A DNA stretch of 64,000 bases from Hydractinia symbiolongicarpus (Eukaryota; Cnidaria; Hydrozoa; Anthoathecata; Hydractiniidae), in NCBI RefSeq assembly GCF_029227915.1, contig NC_079889.1, positions 9,860,001 through 9,924,000 of the forward strand, given 5' to 3'. Both the position numbers and the translations under genes were made by a program. Position 1 is the first letter of the stretch; the number at the start of each line of letters is the position of its first letter. Below, piece by piece: positions 22,753 through 34,397 of the stretch. Below the pieces are notes generated by a model. The model was given only the letters and a program-made list of their open reading frames with translations. It had not been told where the DNA came from and searched no databases.

Positions 22753-25620
22753 TTGAAAACGAAAAACATGTCCAAACTTATGATTGGACACTTAAACATC
22801 AACTCAATCAGAAATAAATTTGAACATTTAAACAATCTCTTGTGTGATAAAGCTGATATTTTCTTAGTATCAGAAACAAAACTTGATGGAAGCTTTCTGA
22901 ACTCACAATTTCATATGGATGGTTTTTATCCACCATTCAGAAATGATAGAAACCAATATGGTGGAGGTGTTATGTTTTATGTTAGAAATAACATTGTTTG
23001 CAGAGAAATCGATAAATCGTCCTTACCAGAAGATATAGAAGCAATATTTTTGGAAATTAATTTACGTAAACAAAAATGGATTGTTGCTGGCATTTATAAA
23101 CCACCATCCTTGAATACTAAATATTTTACAAGATGCATTCGTGAGTTTCTTTCGAAAATTAATTCTGATAATATTATTTTAATGGGTGATTTCAATGCTG
23201 TTGAACATGACGATGATATGTTACTTTTTAATTCAGAGTTGCGTTTAAAAAACCTCATTAAAAAACCAACGTGTCACAAATCATTACAAAATCCATCATG
23301 TGTCGATCACATATGGGTGTCTGATTCTAAACGATTCCACCACACCAGCATTTTGGAAAACGACCTTTCTGATTATCACGATATAGTTGTAACTTTCTTA
23401 AATGTGGAAATACCAAAGAAAGATCCTAAAATTATAAATTATCGTTGTTACAGACTTTTTAATGACGAACATTTTAAACATGACCTTGAGTCACTTATTG
23501 CATCAAACAATGACTTAAATTACAACGACTTTGACGAACAATTCAGTCAGTTGGTCAGCAAACACGCCCCTATAAAATACAAAGTTGTTAGAAATAATAA
23601 CTCTCCATTTATAACAAAAGCAGTACGAAAGGAGATAATGATTCGATCGAGATTTAAAAATATCTACAATAAGCACCCTTCTATTAAAAACTGGGAAAAC
23701 TTCAAAAGGCAAAGAAACAAATGTGTCACTGTTTGTAGAGACGCGAAAAGAATTTATTACACATCACTAAATATGAACAACATTTTTGATAACAAAAAGT
23801 TCTGGAAAACTGTAAAGCCGATATTTTCCAACAAATGTGTAAAAGATACAGTCCAAGTAATAGTTGAAAATGATCAAATAATTCGTGAAAAAGAACATAT
23901 AGCAAATATAATAAATGATCATTTTGTTAATGTCACGAATTCTTTGAATATTGATGGAATTCCACACGAAAACTTTAACGATATTAAAAACGATATTGAA
24001 AACGTCATCAAGAATTACGAACAGCATCCAAGTATAATATGGATAAAGAAACATGTTACCACTACCAACAAAATGAGCTTCAAATCAATTGAAATTGACA
24101 TCATGAAAAAGTATATTGGTAACCTAAAAGAAAACAAATCTGGTCCCAAAGGAGCAATTCCACCATGTTTCCTCAAATATTACGTCGATGTATACGGAGA
24201 ACATATCAACAAGCTGTTTGAGAAATCTATTGTCGATGAAGTTTTCCCTGGAGCAATGAAATTGGCTGATATTTGTCCACTATTTAAAAACGGAGATCGT
24301 TCATCAAAATTGAATTATCGTCCTGTTAGTAAACTGAGCAGTGCGTCAAAAATTTTTGAACGTATTATGTTTGATCAGATTTATGAATTTATTGATAGTA
24401 AATTATCACCTCTTTTGTCAGGTTTTCGTAAGGGTTTTAGCAGCCAGCATGTTTTGCTTCACATGATAGAATCGTGGCGAAAAGATCTTGATAAAGGAAA
24501 TGCTGTAGGGGCGCTATTGATGGATTTGAGTAAAGCATTTGATTGTGTGGATCATAATCTGTTAATAGCGAAACTACATGCATATGGTTTCTCAAAAAGT
24601 GCTTTAGGTCTTTTAAGGAGTTATCTCACCAATCGGTTCCAAAGAGTCGGAATTGATGGCTATTTCAGCTTGTGGAAAGAAATTATTAGTGGTGTTCCAC
24701 AAGGTTCGATTCTGGGTCCACTTTTATTCAATATTTATATAAATGATTTAATGTTTATTTTTAATGATAGAGCTGATGTTAAAATTTGTAATTACGCAGA
24801 TGACAATACACTTTATACATATGGAAAACAATTTGAGGAGATAAAGTTATGTTTAGAAAGTGCTTTTTCAACTGTTAGAACATGGTTTTTCAATAATGGT
24901 CTTCAGTTAAATTCTGAGAAGTGCAAACTGCTCATTCTGGGAAAATCAAAAAACAAAGACTTTGTTACTTTAAATTTGAAAAATAATATATTACAAGAGT
25001 CTCCATACGTAAATTTGTTGGGTATAATTCTGGACAATCAGCTTTCTTTCCGGCAACATGTTCTTCCATTATGTAAGAAGGCTAATGCCAAGATCAATGC
25101 CCTAAAACGTATATCACCATATATGTCTAATTTTAAATTTTAATTCATTTATTTATAGCATATTTAATTACTGCCCTCTTATATGGGGATTTTCAAGCAA
25201 GATCTACTACATAAAGTTAATAGCATTCATAGTAGAGCAAATAGACTTTTATGCGACAGAATTGAAAATGAATGCAGAATCAGTATTCATGAAAAGTTCT
25301 GCCGAAAATTGTTAAAGGAGGTTTTTAAAACAAAAATTAAACAGAATCCATCCTACATGAATGATGTTTTTGCATTCAAAAACACAGCATATAGTTTCCG
25401 TGCATCAAGTTCTCTTGAAAGGTGCAGAACTCGCACCACAAAGCATGGTCTATTAAGCGTATCTTATATTTCGTCTAAATTATGGGAGAAGCTTCCAAAC
25501 TCTGTCCGAAATGCCCCTTCGTTGTCTTTATTCCATCACGGGCTAAACACCATTCCGTTTATTCAGTGCAGTTGTCGTCTCTGTGCCACATATATTTGTA
25601 ACGTAGGATATACGAATTAG
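22753..25620 (+). pseudogene. Endonuclease-reverse transcriptase of the LINE, with stop and frameshifts
   Basis: The intact enzyme nicks target DNA and copies its own RNA there. The main frame (22753-25143, 796 codons) has an APE-type endonuclease at residues about 8-225, with HLNINSIRNK, SETKLDG, GIYKPP, MGDFNAV and SDYHD. The reverse transcriptase spans about 480-740, with LSKAFDCVDH, GVPQGSILGPLL and the catalytic YADD near residue 681. A stop at 25141 then interrupts the protein. The reading continues one frame over (NYCPLIWG) and shifts again into the segment 25183-25620 (SIHSRANRLL; KLWEKLPNSVRNAPSL), the usual C-terminal tail of such proteins. At least two frame lesions make this copy inactive, though the main domain is still open. 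Confidence 0.93.
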
Positions 25621-25815
25621 CTTCTTATTATTATAATATAAATCTCCTATTTTTTTAGAAACTTTTTTTTTTTAGGACAGTCGATTTTAATTAGCCCAAG
25701 GCTAACAATTTTTTTTTTTTTTTTTTTTTTTTTAATTAATGTATTTAGCATGTTTTATTGCACATTGTATATCGACTTTAAAGAAAGAATAAATAAAATA
25801 AAATAAAATAAACAA
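22753..25815 (+). mobile_element. Non-LTR retrotransposon (Jockey/CR1-like), decayed copy
   Basis: It contains an endonuclease plus reverse transcriptase frame, a broken C-terminal frame, a run of 25 T at 25709-25733 and a 3' AAATA microsatellite tail at about 25786-25815. No ORF1 with a zinc knuckle is visible upstream, so the copy is probably truncated at its 5' end. It lies head to head with the hexosaminidase, about 0.85 kb from its start codon. Confidence 0.93.
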
Positions 25816-26119
25816 GGATGGTGTTAATGCTGTTTTAATTAGTTTATATTATGTCGGGTATATGTCTTGGGAACAACGCACGGTTGAACTGCTAATTGTT
25901 CCCAGCGCGTTTTTGCTTATAAGGACGTTTTTTGTCTGTTTCTGCATAGAAATTAAAATTTAAACAAGCTGTGCGAAGCTTTTTGTGATGATAGAATCTG
26001 AATGTGGATTTAGTAGAGTTCAGTGGAACTCTTGTTTTACTTAGTGGAAGTGTCTTGTTTTACTTAGTGGAAGTGTACGCGGGTGAATGTTTAGTGTCTA
26101 ATCGCGAACAAGTTACTTT

Positions 26120-26202
26120 GTTGGGGCGGGTGCAATCAATCAAAAAAAAACTTCAACAAGTGCTGAAGTAAGCGTATCTTGATTGATTGCACCCGCCCCA
26201 AC
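26120..26202. repeat. Foldback with perfect 24-bp GC-rich arms
   Basis: The arm starting GTTGGGGCGGGTGCAATC (26120-26143) is exactly complementary to 26179-26202, with a 35-bp A-rich loop. GCGAAC and GTTCGC extend the symmetry outside the arms after short unpaired stretches. Confidence 0.88.
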
Positions 26203-26805
26203 AGATGAGTTCGCCGAAAGACGGAGTTTGGCGTTAAAAAAGGAGACAAATTAAATGTTTAACAAACGCAATTTCCGGTTCCGGATTAACATTATCAAAT
26301 TCTGAAAAAGAAAATAAAGAATTTGGAAAACTAAAAGATTGGTAGAACAGGATTTTTGTAATTTAAACATTTTCAATGCAGTTGACTCGCGTGGTGTCAT
26401 TATTTCTTCATAAACATTAAAAGTTTGGCTATTAATAGAGGCAGTTGTACTTATAGTGTATAAACTTAAAAATTTCCTTGTTCGCAAAGATTTTGGTATC
26501 AAATATGTTGGTAATTTTGGTAGAAAATGATCATAAAATTTAAAGCATGTTAACCTGGATCGGAGAATTATCGTTGTTTACAAGAATATACATTCGTGAC
26601 ACCCCCTTTGCTTAATGATTATAAACGCCCTGTGTAGAAAGAGGGGTGGTTTTTAAATGGGCCCTTTGGGTCCACAGAAATTGATAAACGCCCGATTTAG
26701 CGATATTTTGCTGCCATTTTCTATATTTCCGGGTAGCATATAAAAATTACAAATAAAACAGAACGAAACTGCGCACGCTCATATGCATTTAGTAAGCGAA
26801 CTTAC

Positions 26806-26885
26806 TTTCCAATTTGGACCCCAGCCTTTTTTCCCTCGACGTGGCGATATGATAAAGAGACAAGGAGCTCTGGGATCAAGGTTGT
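26806..26885. mobile_element. Hairpin-family element, decayed left end
   Basis: TTTGGACCCCAGCC on the left, GAGCTCTGGGATCAAGGTTG on the right. The next copy was inserted directly after its right end. Confidence 0.55.
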
Positions 26886-26889
26886 TCGC

Positions 26890-26966
26890 CAATCTCATTT
26901 CCAGAGCTTCTTTTTCACTTCCTGATATGCGTGCTGGCGCGAAAAGAAGCCCTGGAAATGAGATTG
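26890..26966. mobile_element. Hairpin element with exact 10-bp target duplication
   Basis: CAATCTCATTTCCAGAGCTT pairs with AGCCCTGGAAATGAGATTG. It is flanked by GGTTGTTCGC at 26880-26889 and again at 26967-26976. The left duplication includes the last bases of the older copy at 26806-26885, so this is a younger insertion beside it. Confidence 0.85.
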
Positions 26967-27133
26967 GGTTGTTCGCCTTCCAATTCTCCTCTTGGAAGTC
27001 TTCCGTCAAAGAGCATTCGTGTATGACTGTACGAAAATCTTAAATCATACAGTATACCTATGTCAACAAGAAAGAAACCATAGTGAGAAAAAACAAATAT
27101 GAAGCATTAGAGATAGTTGAAATCGTGCGTATA

Positions 27134-28311
27134 CCGTCATTCTTCTAATTTAATCCGTCCTCTAATTAGTACGAATTAATTATTTTGGCAAAATGAAATA
27201 ATTTATTTAACTCTAATTATTAGTACGAGTCCATAATTACTAATTTCAGATTTTCCTCTAATTTAGTACGATAAAGGTCAAATTTTCTTCTAATTATAGT
27301 ACGAATAGTAAAAAACACGTATTTTTTTTTGTTTCAAACTTTCTTTTTTAAAAAAACATGAAAAATTTTAATCTAATTTACAAAGTAAATGGATCGTCTT
27401 CAGTATCGTCACTTTCTAGGATGGTTTTAGCTTTTTCCATGCATTTTGAATAAAATTCGCCACTTCGGACTTTCGAAGGATCTGTGGTAGTTATTTCGCA
27501 TACATCAAAGGATTTCATTATCATATCCTTGTCATCTGAAATAATTTGGAATGCCTTTTCAACCCAATCCACCATGTCCTGTCTGGTTGGCGGAGGTAGC
27601 TTATAATCGCTAGGTGTAGGTGTGGGCATCTTCTCGACTGCTTTGTTGACATGCTCGACCCAACATTTTCGTAGAATTGCTTTAAATGGTTTGTTAATAC
27701 ATACATCCATTGGCTGACACTTTGAAGTACAACCGGCTGGGATCATTAAGGCATCTGATTTGTTGATTTTCTTCACATATTTGACCCATATCTCATCCAG
27801 CCAAACAATCATGAGATCTTCATCCATCCATGCTTTCTCTTGAGTTTTTACGACAAACCCTTCAGGAACACGCAATTTTCCGATAGTTCTTTCAGTCTTC
27901 CCTTTAAAAATCAGCAAAGTACCGTCAGCAGCTGAAAGAACGATGGTGATATGTTTCTTGTCATTCCCTGACGTTCGAACAACACATTCTCTGCTACCGA
28001 TCTTACAGATGCTCTTTTGTTTACAATCAAATGAGAGAGAAGGTTCTCAAGGAACTGGAAAACTTTGAAGGGAGAAGAAAAGTTGGTATAAATAAGAGTT
28101 TAAAAAATAAAGAAAAAAAAAATAAAAAGTACCAAAAAGTGTGTTTTCAATTTTTCAACCCCTAATTTAATACGATTTGATTCCTATTTTACTCTAATTA
28201 TTAGTACGACAATCAACTTTAATTTCCAAGGTATTTTATTTCCTCTTTTTATTAGTACGACTCCTTCAAAATAATTATTTTTACCGGAGGATTAAATTAG
28301 AAGAATGACGG
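27134..28311 (-). mobile_element. pogo-type DNA transposon, internally deleted, 1.2 kb
   Basis: Inverted ends begin CCGTCATTCTTCTAATTTAA on both strands (27134 onward and back from 28311) and match for 23 bp, bordered by TA (27132-27133 and 28312-28313). A TA duplication fits the Tc1/mariner/pogo superfamily. Repeated motifs of the form CTCTAATTATTAGTACGA occur seven to eight times: four in 27161-27310 and three in 28160-28265, all in the same orientation. A transposase relic lies between on the minus strand. Confidence 0.9.
27378..28045 (-). pseudogene. pogo/Tigger-like transposase relic (DDE superfamily)
   Basis: The frame reads KHITIVLSAADGTLLIFKGK, then PEGFVVKTQEKAWMDEDLMI, then MIPAGCTSKCQPMDVCINKP with the third catalytic acidic residue (Asp in QPMD) of the DDE_1 domain. 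In intact relatives a segment with the second Asp (of the form LLxxDxFxxH) separates the second and third blocks. Here only about 15 residues lie between them, so that Asp is gone. The DNA-binding N-terminus and first Asp are also absent. This is a non-autonomous, inactive copy. Confidence 0.88.
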
Positions 28312-29098
28312 TATATGTTGAAAAATATGTTTAAAAATAGAAAACAAACATTTAGGATAAAGCAAAGTCTTGAAAAGGTGATGAATCTAGAAATGTTAAT
28401 CAATTTTTAAAGAGAATTTTGCTCCATTTTTTCTTCTACCATCATCCAGCTCAATTATGATTCACCATGACAACAGAAGTTTTAACGAAGCATATTAAAA
28501 CAGCTAATTTCAAATTCGCTACAAAAAACTAAAGTGGGGGAACTTTCTCAACATTAAATAAACATTCTACTAATTATGATGACACAGAAAGATAAAATAT
28601 TGGCTTATATGGACACATTAATTAAAAGTTGAGGTCAATCATAGTTAATAGATCATAGAAGATTAGCGGCTTGGAGATTTCCGACTTTAGCAGCATGCAA
28701 AAGGCAAACCAGGGTTTTAAATAACCTAGGGAATCCTGAAATTTTAAAGTGTATCGTAAAAACGAAGGAATTTGTGAAATTCATTGAATACCTTGACATT
28801 TCAAAATTAAAATCTTGATAGTTATGATATGCAACATTTTCAAATTACATGCATATATACGATTAAAATGAATAAAAACAACAACAAAAGGTTTCATATA
28901 TTATTCTTATATAACCTTCGTACAATGTTTGCTATGTAATAAAAACTTATATTTTAAACTTAATTATATGAACTGGAAAATGTTTTAGAGTTATGGATTC
29001 AGTTATTTCTGGGAAAATATTAACCCAGAGTCATATTCTGCACTCATTTCAAAGGTCCATTTCGTTTTCTAGTGTATGTGTGTCTAGTGTATGTGTGC

Positions 29099-29138
29099 TT
29101 TAATACGCCTTAACAGTACTCTGTTAAGGCGTATTAAA
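29099..29138. repeat. Perfect 18-bp hairpin, 4-nt loop
   Basis: TTTAATACGCCTTAACAG, loop TACT, then the exact complement. No T or A tail suggests a terminator; it may be a tiny foldback remnant. Confidence 0.85.
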
Positions 29139-29786
29139 TATTTTTGACAATTTGACGCTTAAGAAAGGTCTGACTATATTCATCAAATTTGTCATAACTT
29201 TCAATTAAGAAAAAAATCAAAAAGAAAAATCAGAATAAAAGCACGAAATTTATCATTTCAGGCATGATTTTTACTTGTCTAAGCATGTTCCGAGGGACAT
29301 AAAATCCCACAAAATAAATTTTATGATTGGAGCACATTTGGTGTCCTACTCCTCCCTCGTGGCACCACTATTGTTTGTTCGGTATGAAAACACACACCCA
29401 CTGTGGCTACCTGTAGTTGTATAAGAGCAATATCATATGTAGGGCATTTTCTGCACCTTTCTGTTTTGCATCAGCTCTGGGGTCGAAACTCTTGGCAACT
29501 AACTTAATTTTTATATTGATATTGCTTACAATCGCGAAAAATTTTCTGAATATATTTAAGTGTGGAAATAACTGTGGGCTGAAAATAAAGACGGAAGTTG
29601 AAAATGCACGTTTGTAGTACAAGAATGTTCAATGGAATGTTCCAAATAAAGCGCCAGGTAGAATACAATGCAGCTAGCTAAAAATAAAAAACCCTTCCTG
29701 CCGGCACGTTTTGTGTGACCTCTCACTCTTTAGCTACTTCCGTTCAAAGTGCTAAGAATGGCAAAGGGAAGTAACAAAGGAGAAAC

Positions 29787-29787
29787 A

Positions 29788-29821
<34 letters not shown>

Positions 29822-29822
29822 A
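29787..29822. repeat. (CAA)n microsatellite
   Basis: About eleven CAA units, followed by imperfect AAT and ACT triplets. Confidence 0.9.
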
Positions 29823-30409
29823 ATAACAACTACTACTACCATAACCAAAATAACAACGGTAATGCAAAAACAAAAAAAACAAACACCAACAGATCCTGTG
29901 AAGATCCAGCGTAAAATATTTGTTAACAATCCCATTTTTTTTACACGATTGTTGACCCAGAACACTATTTGCTTTCTCCAAATTTGAAACCGGAGTTAGA
30001 AAGAAATATGCGGAAAATGGTCGGTCAAAAACAATATGAGATTGTTCCTTGTTATCATACCGAATTGGCTCCATTCATGTTACACATAGCTAGTTGCGTA
30101 TACTACTTTCAAAAGTTAAAGTCATAAAAAGAATTGCACGTATATGAGCCGTTACATATGTCAGAATAAGGTATTGAATCAAGTCGTTTATTATTTATTT
30201 GTTTATCTGCAACAATCAACATCTTAGATACGCCTCTTTCTAGTGTCATGTGTTGTTTTTGTTTTGTTTTCTTCGTTTTTATAACTTCAGTTAAAGGGTG
30301 TGTGTGAATTATTTTGTTGGTCTTTTTACCCAAATGAGAGTCTGGTAAAAGATAATTTCGTTGTCTTTTCTTGGTGCAAACAATGGAGAGAGGTACTTAC
30401 CTTTTCATT

Positions 30410-30480
30410 TAATCTCGTCTCCAGAGCTGCTTCAGCACGCATATCCAAAAAGCGAAAAAAAAGCTCTGGAAACGAGATTA
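30410..30480. mobile_element. Hairpin element with 9-bp target duplication (8 of 9)
   Basis: TAATCTCGTCTCCAGAGCT pairs with AGCTCTGGAAACGAGATTA. Flanks are CTTTTCATT (30401-30409) and CTTTTCTTT (30481-30489). The variant ends AATCTC/GAGATT are shared with the copy at 26890. Confidence 0.85.
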
Positions 30481-31007
30481 CTTTTCTTTTACTTATCGAT
30501 TCTGTTCAGTTTAGTTATTCATATTATTTTTTTTGAAAAATACACTTAAATATCAAAGTTTACTAAAATAAAACAGGAGATGGTCGCATAAAGAAAGAAA
30601 GAAAGTTGGCCTAAAAATGCCTTGTGAAGTATAATAATAATAATAACAATGCTAATAAGGAAATTGAATTGTCATCATCTGTAGGAACACGTTAATTATG
30701 ATAGCGATATAGACTACAACTAACAAAGCGAAAGGTCTTTCGTAGCTATGCCTATTGAATTTTTATTTAAACATTTCACCTTTTTGAGCATGTATCAACA
30801 TTTGTGCAGCAGTCTTTTATTTTATCATCTCTTATAGATATATTTTCACACTCTCTCTTTAATAAGCAAATTTTTTCTTATTTTAACCTAGAAGTTGCAA
30901 ATTGAATCAACGCAAACTGTTGATATAGAATCCAATTGAGTTTTCTTGTAGCGAGGAAGTAAAAGATAAATCTAGATTTGAAAAAAACCTCATTTGAACA
31001 ATTTCTA

Positions 31008-31095
31008 CAACCTCGTCCCCAGGGCTTGTGAGGCTTTTTATACTTGGCAGGCCGTCCAAATATAAAAAGCCTAACAAGCCCTGGGGACGAGGTTG
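31008..31095. mobile_element. Best-preserved hairpin element, exact 9-bp target duplication
   Basis: CAACCTCGTCCCCAGGGCTT at the left pairs with AAGCCCTGGGGACGAGGTTG at the right. The stem continues through GAGGCTTTTTATA/TATAAAAAGCCT to about 35 bp with one or two bulges. CAATTTCTA flanks both sides (30999-31007 and 31096-31104). Confidence 0.93.
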
Positions 31096-31207
31096 CAATT
31101 TCTACAACAAGTACCATCAACTTTGACAATGTTGACAGGAGTGCAAATGTCAAAGTTTGTCAACAGTTAATGTATATCCTATTTCTATATTAGATCCACG
31201 TACATAT

Positions 31208-31308
31208 CCTCGTTCCCAATGTTTGCTGCCTGTTATCAAGCCTGTAGCGCTTACTTGAGAACTACTTTGCAGCCATCCTACAATGTCAAAAAGGCAAGAA
31301 CCCCTTAG
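31208..31308. mobile_element. Decayed hairpin-family element
   Basis: TCCTCGTTCCCAATG at the left and GTCAAAAAGGCAAGAACCCC at the right. It shares TGTAGCGCTTACTT with the 2514 and 51038 copies in opposite orientation. Confidence 0.45.
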
Positions 31309-31446
31309 GTTGATTCACGCATCTTGAAATTGTCAATCTTGCCAATATTCACTGTGGTTATTTTGTTAAATAAAAAATGTCAACTGGTTGTAACTGTCAA
31401 TCCTTGCTGACGTTTCTTCGTGCTTTCAAAGAGTCCTTTGTCTTAA

Positions 31447-32186
31447 CCCTATTCGGTCCGGGGGGGGCGGATTCCGCCCCCCTCTAACGGTTTTTTTTAA
31501 TAACACCTGATTGCTTTCTTATATGCCTATGATACTTACTGAGTTTCTACATTTATCTATTGGACACCTGCATGCTAAGTTTTTAGGTCCCATACCTTTC
31601 AGAGCCTTTGATATTGGCCATTACTCGAAACTACCCCTAAAATCTCTATGAAATCCTTATAATGGGGAAAATATAATAACTCCTGCTAGGATTATCCTTA
31701 GAACTTAAAACTTGCAACACAACTTTGTTTCATCAAGAAGAATCATTTTAAATAATTTTGACACGTGACTAATCCGATTTCCCGATTTTGTCGGATTTTA
31801 CCCAAAAATCGGAATAAAACGGATTTTTGGGCAATTTTTAGCAATTTTTTATTCGATCCATGTAAAAACCGGAAGATATGTTCAAAAAATGTTATTTAGC
31901 TTTCAGAAACTTCAAACAGAATGTAAAAATTCGCTCTAGAACAAAAGTAATTATATTTTAAGCAGATAGTGGCATTTTTAACAATTTTCAAGCTTCTGAT
32001 GACGTCACAGAAAATGTGCTGACGCAAGCAAAAAATTTATTGCCGCCATTTTGTTCCTTTTATGACGTACTATAAGTGTGCCAAGTTTGATTCAATTTGA
32101 ACAATCCTATGAAAAGTTATTGAAGGGGGGCGGAATCCGCCCACCCCCGGTCATAGTATGTTCGAAAAACCCCGGACCGAATAGGG
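31447..32186. mobile_element. TTAA-flanked GC-rich non-autonomous element, 740 bp
   Basis: Perfect 17-bp inverted ends, CCCTATTCGGTCCGGGG and its complement, are bordered by TTAA (31443-31446 and 32187-32190). Next to each end is an unusual GC-rich palindrome around GGGGCGGATTCCGCCCC. The interior has no transposase. The TTAA sites fit a piggyBac-type mobiliser, but its ends differ from those of the element at 15555. A related fragment with ACCGAATAGG lies near 32650-32690. Confidence 0.9.
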
Positions 32187-32190
32187 TTAA

Positions 32191-33435
32191 GAACAAAAAA
32201 AAAACATCCTCGTACTCAGGGTCTCTTAGTCCTCGAGCCGTTATTATTGATTGTCGTTATCAAACGAATTAAAAAGGGAAAATCTCATTTTAGTTTTGCT
32301 ACGAATGTTAACATTCTGTCTGAAGTTTTTGAGAGCTAAATAAAATGCAAAAATGGCGGGAAAATCCGATTTTCCTGATTTTCAAAACTTTTTAAAAAAG
32401 ACTTACCTTGATGAAATAAGGTTAGGTTCTTGTGCGTTTTAGGTCAACATACAATCTTAACGGAATTTATTTAATTTTTCCGATTATAGGGAAATTATAG
32501 AAATTTAAGAGGGATGGGAGGGGGAAGTTCTTAATAATTGCCAATATTCTAGGCTCTAATAGGAATGAGACCTAAAAATTTGGCACGGATATGACAGTCA
32601 AATAAATTAGCGAAGAGGAATATTTTAAAGAACAGAAAAACACTGGCAGGGGGTGGAAATCCAACACCTAAACCGAATAGGATAAACCGGGACTCTAAAA
32701 ACTGCTCATTAGTTATAGGTTTAATTTTTTTATAAATTTAAGAATGTCTTCTTTTTTTTGTGTTGATTTTATTTAAGAAATTTGGTAATGTTGTGTATAA
32801 AGTACTTTGTTTTTCTGTGTTATGAAAGGAGAAGAATTATATGTTTTTTTATTATAAGCACGAAAAAATGGACGCTTAGATTTGCTTAGGTTTGTCTCTT
32901 CTTTCACAAGCTTGAATGTTATTTTACTAGGTGCTGGTTGATTGTCTACTTAGAAATTCCAAATCTCATATGTTAGCTTGCACAGTTCGGGTAGTGTAGC
33001 AATCAAAATCATAATCTAGTTTTGATAACGTTTTTCGTATAAGGCTTGAATAACTTTTGAACGAGATAGTCTCGAAAACGTTTTTTTAAGGCATATTTCC
33101 TTGCATCAACCTTAGCAACTTCTTCATGCTTTGTTTTTCACAAGATTCGAGCCTCATGCTCCTCATAAATGTAGATCAAAAAATGATCTTCATATGCACG
33201 AAATAACGATATAAGATCACTGTGAAAAAGGTTTTTTAAGATGAAGTAACTAAACACTTTTTATATAAGAACGTGCTATATAAGAATATTAGGTCGGGAA
33301 AATAGGTCAATAAAGAGATGAGAGTAATGACCGGACTGGTTAAAATTTGCATATTGTTAAAAAAACGTCTATTTTTTATATCTTCTTATGGGACATAAGA
33401 ACCACTCATACTTTCAAGGAAGCAATATCGTAGAT
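32191..33435. other. AT-rich region without a recognised gene
   Basis: Contains a half hairpin element at about 32211-32255 with the GAGCCGTTATTA core, and little else I can define. Confidence 0.4.
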
Positions 33436-33595
33436 TTAAAGTTTATCAACCACGCCTAACCCCGCGCCGGCATGAGTGTTAGTCCAGCCATTAGAGCAAT
33501 GCTGTAGGTGTTTGAAAGCGATTTCATACGTAGTTATTTCCAGTGTTCCTTTGGATAAATCTATAATAATACCAGAACAATGTCCGTTCGGAAAC
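33436..33595 (-). CDS. Candidate terminal exon, unrecognised
   Basis: A strong acceptor (CTTGTTTTCAG) precedes a frame reading FPNGHCSGIIIDLSKGTLEI and ending NTHAGAGLGVVDKL before TAA. Composition is protein-like. An exon-like stretch just upstream (about 33655-33677, VDYIEIT) joins only in a different phase, so I cannot link it. I do not recognise a domain. Confidence 0.25.
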
Positions 33596-34397
33596 CTGAA
33601 AACAAGGTAGGAGACCAAAGCGCATTTTCTTTGTTAAGTGATCATTTTTTATCTTACTTGTTATTTCGATGTAGTCAACACTGTATAATTGCAGATAAAA
33701 ATTAACACACGACAAAAGGTGTTTCCATGGTAACAAGGATATTTCGCATATTATTTAACTCGCGTGCTAAGTTTTATGCTTCTTCTGCACGAATTAACAC
33801 GGTGCGTTGGTAGATGTCTTAACTTTTTCATATTGTTATAAACAAAGCACCATTGGTGGTCTTGTACGTTTTCTAAAATCCGAAAGTGTGTTATTCAAAA
33901 GCGGTTTGTCTTTTTCTTCTTGCAAAAAGGAAAATATTTTAACCCTCTTATACTCGAGCATTGTTTGCCCTTGTAACTCTGGGGAGAGATACAAAGCGCC
34001 TGTGGGTCATAAATCCTGAAAGTTGACACAGTCGTACCATGTCTTCAGTACAAACTCACTTCAGGTTAAAAAAGAATAGGGATCAAAAATGACGTTGTAT
34101 ATATATGACTAATTTTTTGGTCCTGATAATAAAATAATTCCTGTCTGCTTTATATACACCTATTGGTTTGTATGATTGCTAACCCAAAAATTTTATTATC
34201 ATATATAAAACTATTTTATGTTTTTTTAAGTTCAATGTTATCCACAAAAAAGTATGCCCAATCGAAATTGCCGCGGGTACTTTGTGCGCACCCACCCCCT
34301 TCCCCTCCTATTACTAGGTATAATAGGGTTAGGGGTTTAGATAAATTAAGAACTAAGGAACGAAGAGTTTAATTCAAACTTGAACCTCGTAAGATAT

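Larger units (their letters stand above)
25816..27133. other. Spacer with foldbacks and an unassigned frame
   Basis: It holds the foldback at 26120-26202, two hairpin elements at 26806-26967 and an open frame on the minus strand (26594-26251). That frame has no ATG at its left end and reads through FYDHFLPKLPTYLIPKSLRT. I cannot tell whether it is a transposon remnant or an exon. Confidence 0.4.
28312..30409. other. Gene-poor AT-rich region
   Basis: No coding region is convincing. It holds a perfect 18-bp hairpin at 29099-29138 and a CAA microsatellite at about 29787-29822. The valine- and cysteine-rich frames on the minus strand at 29730-30074 come from that microsatellite. Confidence 0.45.

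Noticed and set aside
29730-30074. Minus-strand frames rich in Cys or Val
   Set aside because: Translation of the (CAA)n microsatellite; no splice or start context.
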